A stretch of 64,000 bases of DNA from Metopolophium dirhodum. Taxonomy: Eukaryota; Arthropoda; Insecta; Hemiptera; Aphididae. The translations under genes were made by a program, and so were the position numbers. The stretch covers positions 93,958,083 to 94,022,082 of the forward strand of contig NC_083560.1 in NCBI RefSeq assembly GCF_019925205.1, in the 5' to 3' direction. The notes below the pieces were generated by a model. It ran no database searches. It had not been told where the DNA came from and was given only the letters and a program-made list of their open reading frames with translations. Below, in pieces: positions 42,501-45,709 of the stretch (within the stretch, counting starts at the first letter, position 1; each line of letters begins with the position of its first letter).

Positions 42501-45500
42501 CTATACATGATAAAATTTTTAAACAATTTCAAATCTTTTCAAATTATTTATAGACATTTTCAATTTTCAATTTTTTTTTGTTTTTTTTTTTGTAAATGAC
42601 GATTATATTTTATTCGTTGGGTAAAAAAGCTTGAAAATTTAAAGGTTACTAATAAGTTAATATAATAGCAGTTTGAAAATATTTAAAATACATAGGCACG
42701 AATTTTATTTATAAAATATCCAAGACTGAAAACTCGTCCCCGGTCAGAAACGTTTTGTTGCATTTCAGCAACATGTTTTTTTCAAAGTGTTCATGACCCT
42801 CATTTTCGATAAAATAGCTCCGCCATACACTAAATACTAGCTCAAAAGTATTTTTGTATAAAAGTATTTGATTTTAAAATACAAGTACGTCCAAGACAGT
42901 AGGTATTTAAAATACTTTCCAAATACTTAAACCAAAAAGTATTCTAAATACATTTGTTCAAATACTTTACAACACTGCACTATACATATAAGTATAATAT
43001 TTTGTTTGAGTAATCGTATTATATTAATCATATTATGTTTGAGTAATAACATTATTGCATAAGCATACTTGTCGATTTATGAATTTTCATTTTATATATA
43101 GGTATCTAATTATTGCATTATGTTATTTTTATAAACCTAGGTCAAGTTTGTAAAACTAGATGGAACAATATAAGAGACAATTTTCGTAAGTCAATGAGGA
43201 AAAATATAACAAAAAGTGGTCAGGCAGCACATAAAATTAAAAAATACAAATATCAAGACCAGCTTGAGTTTTTAAAACCACATCTCCAAGAAAGGGACAC
43301 GATGAGCAATTTAGAAAACGATGATTCTGATCATGAAGTTGGACACGATGTATCTGAGGAAATCGCAAAACAAAGTATTGAAGTTAACAAAAATATAGAA
43401 TATGAAGAAGAAGAACCATCATCTCCCCCGGCAACAAATAAGCCACTTAAAAAACGAAAATTAAATACTCCAGAAACAGCTTCATCTACTTTGATGAAGT
43501 ATTTAATTGAAAAAAATGAGAGTAAAAAAGACACATTACCAACCGTTTTACAACCACATCCTGTTGATGCTTTTTTAGCTAGTATTTCTCCGTCTCTGAA
43601 GTCGTTTTCACCATATAATTTAAATTTAGCAAAGACTAAAATTTTTTCCATTGTCCAAGAGCTTGAAATGAACATGATTTTGGAACAACAAAGGCAAACA
43701 TCTTATACTACGATAAATTCACCACCACAACACATGCAGTATTCCCAACCACAACCACTTCCAGAGTATAATAACTTATCTGTAGATACCCATACACAAA
43801 ATCATCCATATACTTCTACGCCTATTCGAAATACACCTACGGGACAACAAACATACAAAAACATAGACACACAATCTGTTCAATTGCCATTTTCTCCTTC
43901 CCCTGCAGTATCTACAAACCAGGACATGCATTCAGGACCAATTCATAATGTCGGACAAACAAATGGCTCAAGAGTTGCTGCCTACTATGAAACATTTAGT
44001 GCAATTAAAAATAAGTAAATAATTAAAACTTACAGCTTATAAGCATGAACAAAGTATGTTTATGATTACCTAATTATAATTTTTTTAATAATTTATTTCT
44101 CGTGTAATATATAAAATAATATTTACCAAAGTATGGTTGAAAAATACAAATGTTTTGTTTTATTTGTTATTTTAAATTTTAAAATGTATGGTGTATTTGA
44201 TTGAAGTTTTAAAAAATTTATATTATATACATCTTATAAAACATATTTTTAAAATGTGCAATACCTTTCTGTACAATTTATTTTATACTATTTTATGAAA
44301 TACTATTTTAGTATATATAGGTACAAATTGTAATATTTTTTAAAATCATATTTACAAATTGAGCAGTTTTAATTTTTCAGTATTAAAAATAAAAATATAA
44401 AAAATATACATTTTACGTGTAACACAGACTATAATATATTAATAGGTTAGTAAAATATATAATAATGATCGTTTGGGTACCTTAGAGTTACTGCAAGTCT
44501 TTCCATGGGAGTTATCGCCAGCCTCCAATGAGTGTCTTGTCTTTTTATATCATCTTGAATTTTTAATAATAAAATATCAAAACTATATTTCGACATCCGA
44601 AAGTACTCAAAAAACTTGGTTTCGTGATCTACTAATTCATTGTATAGTGTTGTGAATTCTCCTTCAATATTTCTTTTCTTCCACATATCATGAACCCAGG
44701 TTCGTTTTCTTTTTTTTACTACTTTTTTTTTTGCTGCTTCATCTTCATCCAGTAGTATTGCAATCATTGCTAAATCTTCGATTTCTAAATTGTCCATCTT
44801 AAAAATAAGGTATAAAAACGCTCTTACAATACAGAAGTTCTGTTTGTCACTGAACGAACATGAAATTCGTGATAACAGTGTAGTGCACAAAATGGAATGC
44901 CGGACGACACGGACTTGTGTGAATTACACATTATTATCACTGAACGGACGGTACGGATACGGACCGGACACGGACCGGACATGTGTGAATGGACCTTAAT
45001 GTATGTAGTTGTTTACCTACTACTCTCGTGTAGGAACTAGGAACTTACTATTCCCTGTGATTTTTTATACAAATAAATTGTGTCATTTATTTTATTTCAC
45101 TCATATAAAATCAGAATACTTACTTTCATCGTCTAAAAAAATAACAATTTTGATCATTTTTATATTGAAAAAAAAATAACAAAATATAATATTTAAGACG
45201 TATCTATACAATTGATAATGGAACTATTACACGGTATGTAGTAGATACAATTAAATTCATAAATTTTATTAAAAGATGAAATAATATTATTAACATTGTG
45301 TAGTAAAACGTAATTTTCTTGAAATAGAAAAATCGATTATTTTATGTTAAAGTAAATTTTAAAGTTCACTTTTAAATTTACACAAAAATATACATTTTAT
45401 CTTTTAAATTCCGACTAAGTACTTGTATTCAAGTTAAGTAAACTTAGTATTCACATTTTGTTTTTGATACATTTATTTTACATTAAATAGGTCGATATTA

Positions 45501-45704
45501 ACATTAATAAATGGTTATTTTGTTGATAATCAAATACCTTGGTGTAAAATCATATTATAATATTGAAAATATGTATCCTACTTAATATAAATTTTATATT
45601 TAAATATAAATATAATATTAATTATTACCTTCTACATTACCAGCTTTAGAGCTTATTATAAATATAACAGTTGTTAATGTCATAAAAACTTTATAAGAAA
45701 TCAT
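3533..45704 (-). CDS. Candidate secreted microexon gene (bicycle-like effector?), 8 exons, 3' end outside window
   Basis: Not a recognised family by sequence; inferred from architecture. Exons on the minus strand: 45704-45629, 45132-45124, 29256-29248, 27898-27890, 11686-11645, 9975-9922, 4719-4672, 3571-3533 (76, 9, 9, 9, 42, 54, 48, 39 nt). Each internal exon has a GTRAG donor and an AG acceptor, mostly behind a T-rich tract. Exon 1 ends after one base of a codon, every internal exon is 2 + 3n + 1 nt, and each is stop-free in that frame, so they join in one frame. Exon 1 encodes a 25-residue signal peptide (positive n-region, hydrophobic VFMTLTTVIFIISS, SKA before the likely cleavage). Later exons carry short Cys motifs (FCIICQF; DYCRKR). 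Aphid bicycle genes have signal peptides and many microexons in one phase; membership is inference. Introns up to 16 kb are full of transposons. Exons could be missing or spurious. Confidence 0.55.
3719..4611 (+). mobile_element. MULE-like remnant with FLYWCH exon
   Basis: At the left end a 37-42-bp unit containing CGGACACTTTATACGGTG and AAATTGATGAAAATCGATC is repeated about three times (3766, 3803, 3845). At the right end an inverted relative (CAAACTGTCCGCGGTAT; AAAGTGTCATAC) occurs near 4560-4610. This arrangement of repeated terminal inverted repeats around a FLYWCH exon is the same layout as the complete MULE at 31411-33620. Boundaries are approximate and the transposase domain is missing, so this is a deletion derivative. 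Confidence 0.45.
3955..4148 (+). pseudogene. FLYWCH-like zinc-finger exon
   Basis: About 64 residues run from ATG 3955 to a GTGAGT donor at 4149. The segment FKYGYEYTVLRIN … IRWKCTKLTCTGKVTTN has the FLYWCH pattern (aromatic-rich strand, WxC, then C with G, then T). The expected C-terminal His lies in or near NCHEPV. FLYWCH domains form the DNA-binding N-terminus of many arthropod MULE transposases. No partner transposase exon is nearby, so the gene is probably dead. Confidence 0.45.
4672..4719 (-). other. Microexon 7 (48 nt)
   Basis: The minus strand shows acceptor TTATTTTAATTTTTAG, donor GTAAGTATTA and frame LLTKFFNDNFAMKSR. The other two frames contain stops, so the phase is forced and agrees with the other exons. 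Confidence 0.6.
4720..6000. other. No gene recognised
   Basis: AT-rich sequence with no convincing coding region. A 98-codon frame at 4798-5094 has no motif that I recognise, no clear splice or promoter context and composition like its surroundings, so I do not call it a gene. Confidence 0.5.
6008..7695. repeat. Long foldback element, left arm split by a hAT
   Basis: The left arm (6008-6255 plus 7331-7371) is the inverted copy of the right arm (about 7395-7695). The shared core includes TTTCAAAAAGTATTAAT against its inverse and TTGAATTTAGGACTAG against CTAGTCCTAAATTCAA. The centre is the short hairpin around AACAGGGTTACCCCGC (about 7372-7394). When 6256-7330 is removed the two halves of the left arm become collinear with the right arm, which shows the interior piece is a later insertion. 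Confidence 0.75.
6256..7330. mobile_element. hAT-like element inserted in the foldback
   Basis: The ends match as inverted repeats: CAGGGCTAGGATTTATATGC (left) and CATGGCTACGATTTGTATGC (right end, inverted). The flanks read GTTATAACTG on the left and GTTATAAGTA on the right, compatible with a decayed 8-bp duplication. Inside are GCATATTTTGCATATT-type repeats near both ends. Minus-strand frames at 6644-6856 and about 6900-7015 (TLREELSSFVELSGF) may be transposase debris, but I cannot assign them. Confidence 0.5.
7735..8225 (+). repeat. Interspersed repeat R1, copy A
   Basis: It contains the diagnostic blocks GTACAGTAGGTTAAAAGTGG, TTGAATTCAATCATATAATA, ACGAAAAACGATTCTGAGCG and, at the right, the inverse of the last block (TTCCGCTCAGAATTT). 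The same blocks recur at 31020-34070, 46845 and 50690. Copy A lacks the middle part present in copy B. There is no coding capacity. Its class (MITE or SINE) is undetermined. Confidence 0.7.
8230..9360. other. No gene recognised
   Basis: AT-rich intergenic or intronic sequence. I see no coding frame with a recognisable motif, no splice-site pair of the kind used by the microexons, and no terminal inverted repeat. Confidence 0.5.
9362..9751. repeat. Possible decayed MITE (nested inverted repeats)
   Basis: TTACTCAACGA at about 9364 faces TCGTTGAGTAA at about 9738. Inside it, AAAGTGGCCGCT at about 9463 faces AGCGGCCACTTT at about 9650. The sequences between the two pairs are not obviously complementary. 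Two symmetric short pairs at matching spacing suggest the ends and subterminal sites of an old non-autonomous transposon. This is weak evidence. Confidence 0.35.
9922..9975 (-). other. Microexon 6 (54 nt)
   Basis: The minus strand shows acceptor TTTACTATACCAG, donor GTGAGTATTT and frame DLNEYRQSLKSNGIAFV. The same frame stays open upstream to an ATG at 10036 and to a possible acceptor at about 10049. A longer exon or an alternative first exon is therefore possible, but only the 54-nt form keeps the common phase. Confidence 0.55.
10050..11640. other. No gene recognised
   Basis: There are several short overlapping frames on both strands (10096-10823 and 11190-11381) without recognisable domains or conserved motifs. 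The 63-codon frame at 11190-11381 has a more protein-like composition (charged C-terminus) but no family that I know. Confidence 0.45.
11645..11686 (-). other. Microexon 5 (42 nt; 39 nt with alternative acceptor)
   Basis: The minus strand shows acceptor ACCTACCTATAG, donor GTAAGTAATT, and an open frame with DSGFTNFCIICQF. Two tandem AGs three bases apart (AGAAG) allow a NAGNAG choice that changes one residue and not the phase. Confidence 0.55.
11690..13130. other. No gene recognised
   Basis: AT-rich sequence between microexon 5 and the LINE. Only simple-sequence tracts are visible, for example short GTAGGTA runs. It is interpreted as intron. Confidence 0.5.
13140..13956 (+). pseudogene. Jockey-like LINE ORF2 fragment 1 (reverse transcriptase)
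   Basis: Translating with several frame shifts gives FWKFINKNRKCSAMPKEM, then SDGIPGEFLY (reverse-transcriptase GPDGIP-type block, about 13415-13450), LSSVTPIPKPG (about 13535) and a decayed KSIRFSKA region. These are the N-terminal fingers and palm of a non-LTR reverse transcriptase of the Jockey type. The frame is broken many times. The fragment stops at 13956, where a foldback element begins. The same ORF resumes at 21028 and again at 23583. Confidence 0.75.
13957..16496. mobile_element. 2.5-kb palindromic foldback transposon with tandemly repeated arms
   Basis: The ends are GTGTGTGAAGTTGGG and its inverse CAACTTCACACAC. Each arm starts with three to four copies of a unit containing ATTGTAAGTTAAAGATATTC and ATTTGTAAGTATTTGTAAGT, separated by C- or G-rich patches (poly-C about 14107-14120; poly-G about 16470-16482). 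Deeper in the arms a block of about 260 bp, beginning near AACAAATATACATTTTTT and containing TAGATTGAACGTAGA, is directly duplicated (about 14640 and 14885) and mirrored at about 15470-15850. The centre is near 15200-15300. No transposase frame is seen. TGTTTTCTT stands on both sides (13945-13953 and 16497-16505), compatible with a target duplication. Confidence 0.8.
16497..16664 (+). repeat. Gypsy left LTR
   Basis: 168 bp. From 16505 it matches the right LTR almost base for base (AACAGAGTTATCAATTAG … AATAAATCTACA). The first eight bases (TGTTTTCT) differ from the right LTR (TGTAATGA) and instead resemble the LINE flank at 13945. The extreme end therefore seems to have been replaced when the foldback inserted. 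Confidence 0.85.
16665..16676 (+). promoter_or_regulatory. Gypsy primer-binding site
   Basis: TGGCGCAGTCGG starts at the first base after the left LTR. This resembles the tRNA-Ser-type primer site of the 297/17.6 group of insect gypsy elements. Confidence 0.7.
16771..18288 (+). pseudogene. Gypsy gag-protease-RT N-terminus
   Basis: A 505-codon frame from ATG 16771. The N-terminal region (about residues 1-190) is a Ty3-type capsid domain (EKWKLFKQRFDIYLMA). At about residues 228-262 are two zinc knuckles, CX2CX3HX4C and CX2CX4HX4C. The aspartic protease active site is DTGAQ at about residue 309. Reverse transcriptase begins at about residue 440 and reaches RICLDPQNLNKVIQR before a TAA at 18286-18288. 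The sequence immediately after the TAA continues the reverse transcriptase in the same frame, so this is one nonsense change inside a single gag-pol frame, not a gag/pol boundary. Gag and Pol being in one frame is common in insect gypsy elements. Confidence 0.85.
18289..20148 (+). pseudogene. Gypsy Pol: RT, RNase H, integrase
   Basis: Continues the frame of the upstream ORF; the first ATG-like start (18328) is not biologically meaningful. Reverse transcriptase has the catalytic YIDDIIVYG. RNase H has LSVDASKDGLGAVLL and ETDHRPLESIF. The integrase zinc-binding H-H-C-C module lies at about 19650-19760. Core DDE residues are visible in VGTDLFYF, IRSDGGTQYTS and NGMVERHIQ. The frame closes at 20146-20148 just after a run of nine A's near 20126; the remainder of the integrase is in another frame, so a 1-nt slip in that run is likely. 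Confidence 0.85.
20129..20656 (+). pseudogene. Gypsy integrase C-terminus (shifted frame)
   Basis: Encodes the usual post-DDE integrase segment (TLLEYRNTPI, SPAEILMGR) followed by a chromodomain-less basic C-terminus with a GPF-like fold region (GDKVYLQKERNGKQWSPGVI). It is the direct continuation of the preceding frame after the homopolymer slip. A Lys/Asn-rich tail ends at 20656, about 200 bp before the right LTR. No further ORF follows. Confidence 0.8.
20848..20859 (+). other. Gypsy polypurine tract
   Basis: AAAAAAGGGAGA ends at the base before the right LTR (20860). This is the expected plus-strand primer of reverse transcription. Confidence 0.8.
20860..21027 (+). repeat. Gypsy right LTR
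   Basis: 168 bp from TGTAATGATAACAG to AATAAATCTACA, matching the left LTR closely. It is followed by CTTGAC and then by the interrupted LINE. Confidence 0.9.
21028..21168 (+). pseudogene. LINE ORF2 fragment 2 (RT motif C)
   Basis: Reads SSGVPQGSHLSPILF and then LLYFSDDMKIFMQ. These are reverse-transcriptase motif B (GVPQGS) and the motif C position, where the usual YADD is FSDD. It continues fragment 1 (ends 13956) and is cut at 21168 by a hAT with an 8-bp target duplication. Confidence 0.85.
21169..23574 (+). mobile_element. hAT (Charlie-like) transposon, near-complete
   Basis: The ends are CAGGGGTCGGCAACC (21169) and its exact inverse GGTTGCCGACCCCTG (ending 23574). The 8-bp target duplication CTCTAGAA is at 21161-21168 and 23575-23582. 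It is 2406 bp long with one large transposase frame. CAGGGGTCGGCAACC is the well-known end of Charlie-type hATs. It sits in the middle of the LINE ORF, so it is younger than the LINE. Confidence 0.95.
21518..23305 (+). pseudogene. hAT transposase (GTF2IRD2/ZBED-like), one C-terminal frameshift
   Basis: 550 codons are open from ATG 21518 to a stop at 23168-23170. A BED-type zinc finger lies at about residues 33-56 (CLIC … HYDNEH). The RNase H-like catalytic core has Asp in AIDESTD (about residue 183) and Asp in TTDGGKNM (about residue 246), with a helical insertion domain after the Cys/His segment FHCIIHQE. Close to the stop the frame breaks within about 20 bp. The next stretch (LMKYRKSKYASRLTDGHLN, in another frame, to TAA 23303-23305) is the hAT C-terminal dimerisation segment. 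A single indel near 23150-23165 therefore disables an otherwise intact gene. The product resembles transposase-derived GTF2IRD2/FAM200/ZBED proteins. Confidence 0.9.
23583..24200 (+). pseudogene. LINE ORF2 fragment 3 (3' part)
   Basis: Reads HRLQNDLDNFAEWSQSLGL and a following thumb region with YLGFRF. Decayed sequence then corresponds to the post-RT domain of Jockey-type ORF2. It follows directly from fragment 2 after removal of the hAT (target duplication CTCTAGAA). Many stops and shifts are present. The 3' end is not sharply defined. Confidence 0.75.
24340..25268 (+). repeat. Palindrome-rich noncoding repeat, left part
   Basis: Degenerate copies of a 13-bp palindrome, GGCGC-NNN-TCGCC and variants, recur at about 24593, 24641, 24672, 24795, 24921 and 24965. 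They are set in TTATTATTATT-rich spacers. The last two copies lie in a direct 44-bp repeat (TTGTTGTCAAGGCGCG …). The element continues after the inserted hAT at 27405. It could be the 3' UTR of the preceding LINE or a separate element; I cannot decide. Confidence 0.55.
25269..27396 (+). mobile_element. hAT transposon, multi-exon, internally shortened
   Basis: The ends are CAGTGGCGTAGTTATG (25269) and its inverse CATAACTACGCCACTG (ending 27396). The perfect 8-bp target duplication CATATTAC is at 25261-25268 and 27397-27404. It is 2128 bp long. G-rich and C-rich patches just inside both ends (GTGGGGGCGG; ATCCCCCCCC) extend the inverted repeat. Confidence 0.95.
25787..27227 (+). CDS. hAT transposase (ZMYM1/DUF4371-like), spliced, probably internally deleted
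   Basis: Exons that I can support: 25787-25885 (ATG; KNTILSFFVKKSKADEV; donor GTAAGA), about 25935-26058 (VRYVEKNKNVNEDFLKF), 26127-26600 (YGQGYDGASNMAGDMQGVQA, then HCAAHSLNLAVS), 26682-27013 (PDVENLDILLVELKLWRRK, then VSTTTPERMFSSLKRIKTYL) and 27114-27227 (ends LDFIL, stop). Catalytic Asp is in GYDGASNM, and the C-terminal hAT dimerisation block is TTPERMFSSLKRIK. All listed junctions have GT/AG ends and keep frame. The protein would be shorter than usual for this family because the N-terminal zinc finger and first catalytic Asp region are absent between exons 1 and 2. The copy is likely non-autonomous despite open exons. Confidence 0.75.
27405..27755 (+). repeat. Palindrome-rich repeat, right part, with A-rich tail
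   Basis: Continuation of the element interrupted at 25268. It ends with GGGCTAAGCCC (palindrome, about 27701) followed by GTAAATAAAAATAAAAAATA, a tail like that of LINE or SINE retroposons. Confidence 0.5.
27890..27898 (-). other. Microexon 4 (9 nt)
   Basis: The minus strand shows acceptor TTTGTATATCTAG, exon ATTGCCGAG (contributing Asn-Cys-Arg across the junctions) and donor GTAAGGGAAT. Its length and phase equal those of microexons 2 and 3. Confidence 0.5.
28595..28870 (+). repeat. Direct repeat D, copy 1 (empty site)
   Basis: About 270 bp sharing CCTTTCACCGTGCAATAAGA, GAATGAATGTCATGTTCAG and TCTCTAAAACTATGATGGT with copy 2 at 29370. It ends ACGACGTTGTTAGCATAA without the LTR that interrupts copy 2, so it preserves the uninterrupted target sequence. 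Confidence 0.85.
28963..29092. repeat. Inverted repeat, 26-bp arms
   Basis: TACTGTGACGTGCTTTGCCG at about 28968 is mirrored by CGGCATGGCACGTCACAATA at about 29072, with about four mismatches over 26 bp. It lies between the two copies of repeat D and could be the ends of a small MITE. Confidence 0.45.
29248..29256 (-). other. Microexon 3 (9 nt)
   Basis: The minus strand shows acceptor GCATTTTTTTTTAG, exon AAGTTACAA and donor GTAAGTTTTC. Size and phase match microexons 2 and 4. It lies between the two copies of the 28.6/29.4-kb repeat, in sequence that otherwise looks single-copy. Confidence 0.5.
29370..29631 (+). repeat. Direct repeat D, copy 2 (interrupted by LTR)
   Basis: Collinear with 28595-28870 at roughly 90% by eye, up to ACGACGTTGTTAG. 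It then continues after the solo LTR at 30324 as TTAGCATAA. The two copies start about 780 bp apart. Confidence 0.8.
29632..30323 (+). mobile_element. Solo LTR, 692 bp
   Basis: Begins TGTAACGGATAATATCCG and ends TTTACCACA. The 4-bp target duplication TTAG is on both sides (29628-29631 and 30324-30327). The TATA-like CCTTATAAAACC is at about 30067 and AATAAA at about 30197. No internal retrotransposon sequence flanks it, so it is an LTR-LTR recombination product. The superfamily cannot be fixed from the LTR alone; a 4-bp duplication fits gypsy or BEL/Pao. Confidence 0.85.
31020..31410 (+). repeat. Interspersed repeat R1, copy B, left part
   Basis: Begins near AGCGGATGTCGCTCTGCTGT and contains ATGATATAATATCATTG and ACGAAAAACGATTCTGAG as in the other R1 copies. 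It is cut by a MULE insertion at 31411 and resumes at 33621. Confidence 0.8.
31411..31519 (+). repeat. MULE left inverted repeat
   Basis: GGATACACGTCAATTGATCG starts a 109-bp repeat with about eight 10-12-bp units of the CAATTGA(C/T)CG type. Confidence 0.95.
31930..33275 (-). pseudogene. MULE transposase with FLYWCH finger, frameshifted
   Basis: One exon runs from about 33275 to 32956 and encodes a FLYWCH zinc finger (YLLIYQGFLHVKER, then YWKCSEY … CKGRVHVV … EHNNH). A 65-nt intron (32955-32891; donor GTAATTCATA, acceptor CTAAATTAG) leads in frame to the transposase exon. That exon contains the MULE DDE core: CDGTFSVAPPIFSQLYTIH with the first Asp, SIMIDYERAALNAIE, and the C/H segment GCFFHMSQCIWRHV. 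The frame closes at 32075, but the conserved end (TNNAIEGWH, HPSIWRFIDALKKE) continues in another frame, so an indel lies near 32120. No ATG begins the first exon; a small upstream exon may exist, or the start is lost. Confidence 0.85.
33512..33620 (-). repeat. MULE right inverted repeat
   Basis: On the minus strand it begins GGTGTACCGTAAATTTATCG and follows the left repeat unit for unit; differences cluster in the outer 50 bp. Confidence 0.95.
33630..34070 (+). repeat. Interspersed repeat R1, copy B, right part
   Basis: Matches copy A from GCTATGGTGATAAACAAAGCG through AAATGACCTCTCTAAAGTACC to CTCACTCCGCTCAGGATCC. The last block is the inverse of the GATTCTGAGCGGAG block at the left of R1, so R1 itself has inverted blocks. 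Confidence 0.8.
34075..35560 (-). pseudogene. BEL/Pao retrotransposon pol remnant
   Basis: Minus-strand order from 5' to 3': protease region with DPEYYKSNKVDMLIGFECF (35420-35330), RT thumb with LYDPLGLIGLVV … WKLKIDLDSSLPPDIQ (34965-34840), RNase H-like FADTSERAYGAVVYIR (about 34740-34690) and a decayed integrase C-terminus with PGYDGAVG (about 34190-34170). The wording and order are typical of BEL/Pao pol. Large parts of the reverse transcriptase and integrase core are missing and the frame is broken repeatedly. Confidence 0.8.
35735..37200 (-). pseudogene. KRBA2-like integrase-core gene remnant, copy 1
   Basis: Minus-strand pieces in order: an integrase zinc-binding region with ILHETHLSIGHGGRSRMEHE and LCESYQKK (37165-36896); the integrase core start SRCQIDLIDMQAQPDGNYKF (36858-36673); the region ECLKCIQFMKNRAYHHGIKT to SPYKAMFGSMAKIGL (36554-36300); a coiled segment NLEMQANKMKSIS (36303-36103); LGTTKVKLQHYYSRNQFTI (36077-35859); and a Cys-rich tail CTCGQKCETRRCKCKAAG (about 35825-35760). 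These match the aphid protein family annotated as KRAB-A domain-containing protein 2-like, which is related to retroviral-type integrases. Frames are broken between all pieces. Confidence 0.75.
37205..38050. other. No gene; one possible recursive splice point
   Basis: No coding sequence is recognised. On the minus strand at 38020/38019, CTTTCTTCTTTTGTGTAG is followed immediately by GTATGTTTT. A strong acceptor is thus joined directly to a donor without an exon between them. If the microexon gene is real this lies in its 16-kb second intron. Confidence 0.4.
38056..39091 (+). pseudogene. Decayed gene of an unclassified DNA transposon family
   Basis: Successive plus-strand pieces look like one protein broken by stops: CQHHIFELVLQGVF … TGPDILLFKRFQHAWENID (38068-38256), GGFQPGGISFRQPGPYHLARWMFKAIY followed by SYVQAWFSSTNEIETPLNH (38350-38600), and SKSIRMFKRFNI followed by NDTAERRVKL and TKNEEQKQFVLQ, ending at a GTAAAT donor at 39092. 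I recognise the wording as a transposon-associated protein common in aphid genomes but cannot name its superfamily. It may belong to the same family as the fragment at 52077, which would be a later part of the protein. Confidence 0.5.
40694..44018 (+). CDS. Harbinger MADF/Myb-like DNA-binding protein, two exons
   Basis: Exon 1 runs 40694-40826 (ATG MNNEKLIEAVREHEVLYNLS; ends LQQEG at donor GTAATACATT). Exon 2 runs 43141-44018 (acceptor ATAAACCTAG; continues QVCKTRWNNIRDNFRK). The joined frame is 336 residues. The MADF domain (about residues 5-95) shows IEAVREHEVLYN, IWKAIGKDL, CKTRWNNIRDNFRK and the YQDQLEFLKPHL end. A disordered Ser/Pro/Gln-rich region follows, then a BESS-like stretch (HPVDAFLASISPSLKSFSPYN). 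In Harbingers this second protein imports the transposase and binds DNA. Its 2.3-kb intron contains the whole catalytic exon of the transposase on the other strand. Confidence 0.9.
41410..44797 (-). CDS. PIF/Harbinger transposase (HARBI1-like), two exons
   Basis: Exon 1 runs 44797-44481 (ATG MDNLEIEDLAMIAILLDEDE; ends at MERLAVTLR with donor GTACCCAAAC). Exon 2 runs 42313-41410 (acceptor TTATTTCAG; continues FLATGDSF). The junction keeps frame and gives 406 residues, normal for the family. DDE_Tnp_4 catalytic residues are Asp in CLGAIDGKHV, Asp in VIVGDEAFPL and Glu in RRVVENTFGIL. The N-terminal exon has the basic KKRKRTWVHDMWKKR block followed by the helical FFEYFRMSKYSFDIL region. Its 2.17-kb intron contains the second exon of the oppositely oriented MADF gene. 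It would cut and paste the element in cooperation with that partner protein. Confidence 0.9.
42480..42720 (-). repeat. R1-related fragment inside Harbinger-1
   Basis: TTCGTTGGGTAAAAAAGCTTGAAAATT at about 42618 and the neighbouring ATAGACATTTTCAATTTTC are the inverse of blocks in R1 copies C and D (CTTTTTTACCCAAC). The fragment lies in the stretch that is intronic for both Harbinger genes. A further AT-rich segment with repeated AAAGTATTTNAAATAC follows up to about 42970. Confidence 0.55.
45124..45132 (-). other. Microexon 2 (9 nt)
   Basis: The minus strand shows acceptor TTGTTATTTTTTTAG, exon ACGATGAAA and donor GTAAGTATTC. It adds two Asp/Glu-type codons in the frame set by exon 1. The intron between exon 1 and this exon is about 500 bp and has no transposon. 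Confidence 0.55.
45629..45704 (-). other. Microexon gene exon 1 (signal peptide)
   Basis: ATG is at 45704. The 25 codons start MISYKVFMTLTTVIF and end GNVE, and one further base precedes the donor GTAATAATTA. Upstream on the minus strand is TTTCAGTGT (about 45730), which resembles the arthropod initiator TCAGT. The predicted product is a cleavable signal peptide, so the protein would be secreted. Confidence 0.6.
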
Positions 45705-45709
45705 GGTTG

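Larger units (their letters stand above)
40321..44996. mobile_element. PIF/Harbinger-1, apparently intact, interlocked genes
   Basis: The ends are AGGTCTATTCACACATGTCC and the inverse AGGTCCATTCACACATGTCC. They are flanked by the 3-bp target duplication TAA (40318-40320 and 44997-44999), the hallmark of PIF/Harbinger. Both ends carry repeated TCCGGTCCGTATCCGTACCG motifs. It is 4676 bp long. It encodes two open spliced genes, a DDE transposase on minus and a MADF-type DNA-binding protein on plus. I find no stop or frameshift in either, so this copy may be recently active. Confidence 0.92.
39772..45048. repeat. Foldback element hosting Harbinger-1
   Basis: The left end TAAGTTCCTACACGAGAGTAG (39776) is mirrored by CTACTCTCGTGTAGGAACT (45020-45038). 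The left arm repeats a GTTCCTACA-containing unit of about 55 bp three to four times (39779, 39830, 39855, 39891). Next is a palindrome whose arms (about 39960-40090 and 40150-40280) share GATGATTAAAAAATATAATA and AAAATATAAAATGT-type sequence. The right arm is interrupted by the Harbinger at 40321-44996. Confidence 0.7.

Noticed and set aside
45051..45056. 6-nt candidate microexon on minus next to microexon 2
   Set aside because: Phase fits, but the acceptor lacks a pyrimidine tract and the donor-like GTAAGTTCC abuts the inverted-repeat end of the foldback element.
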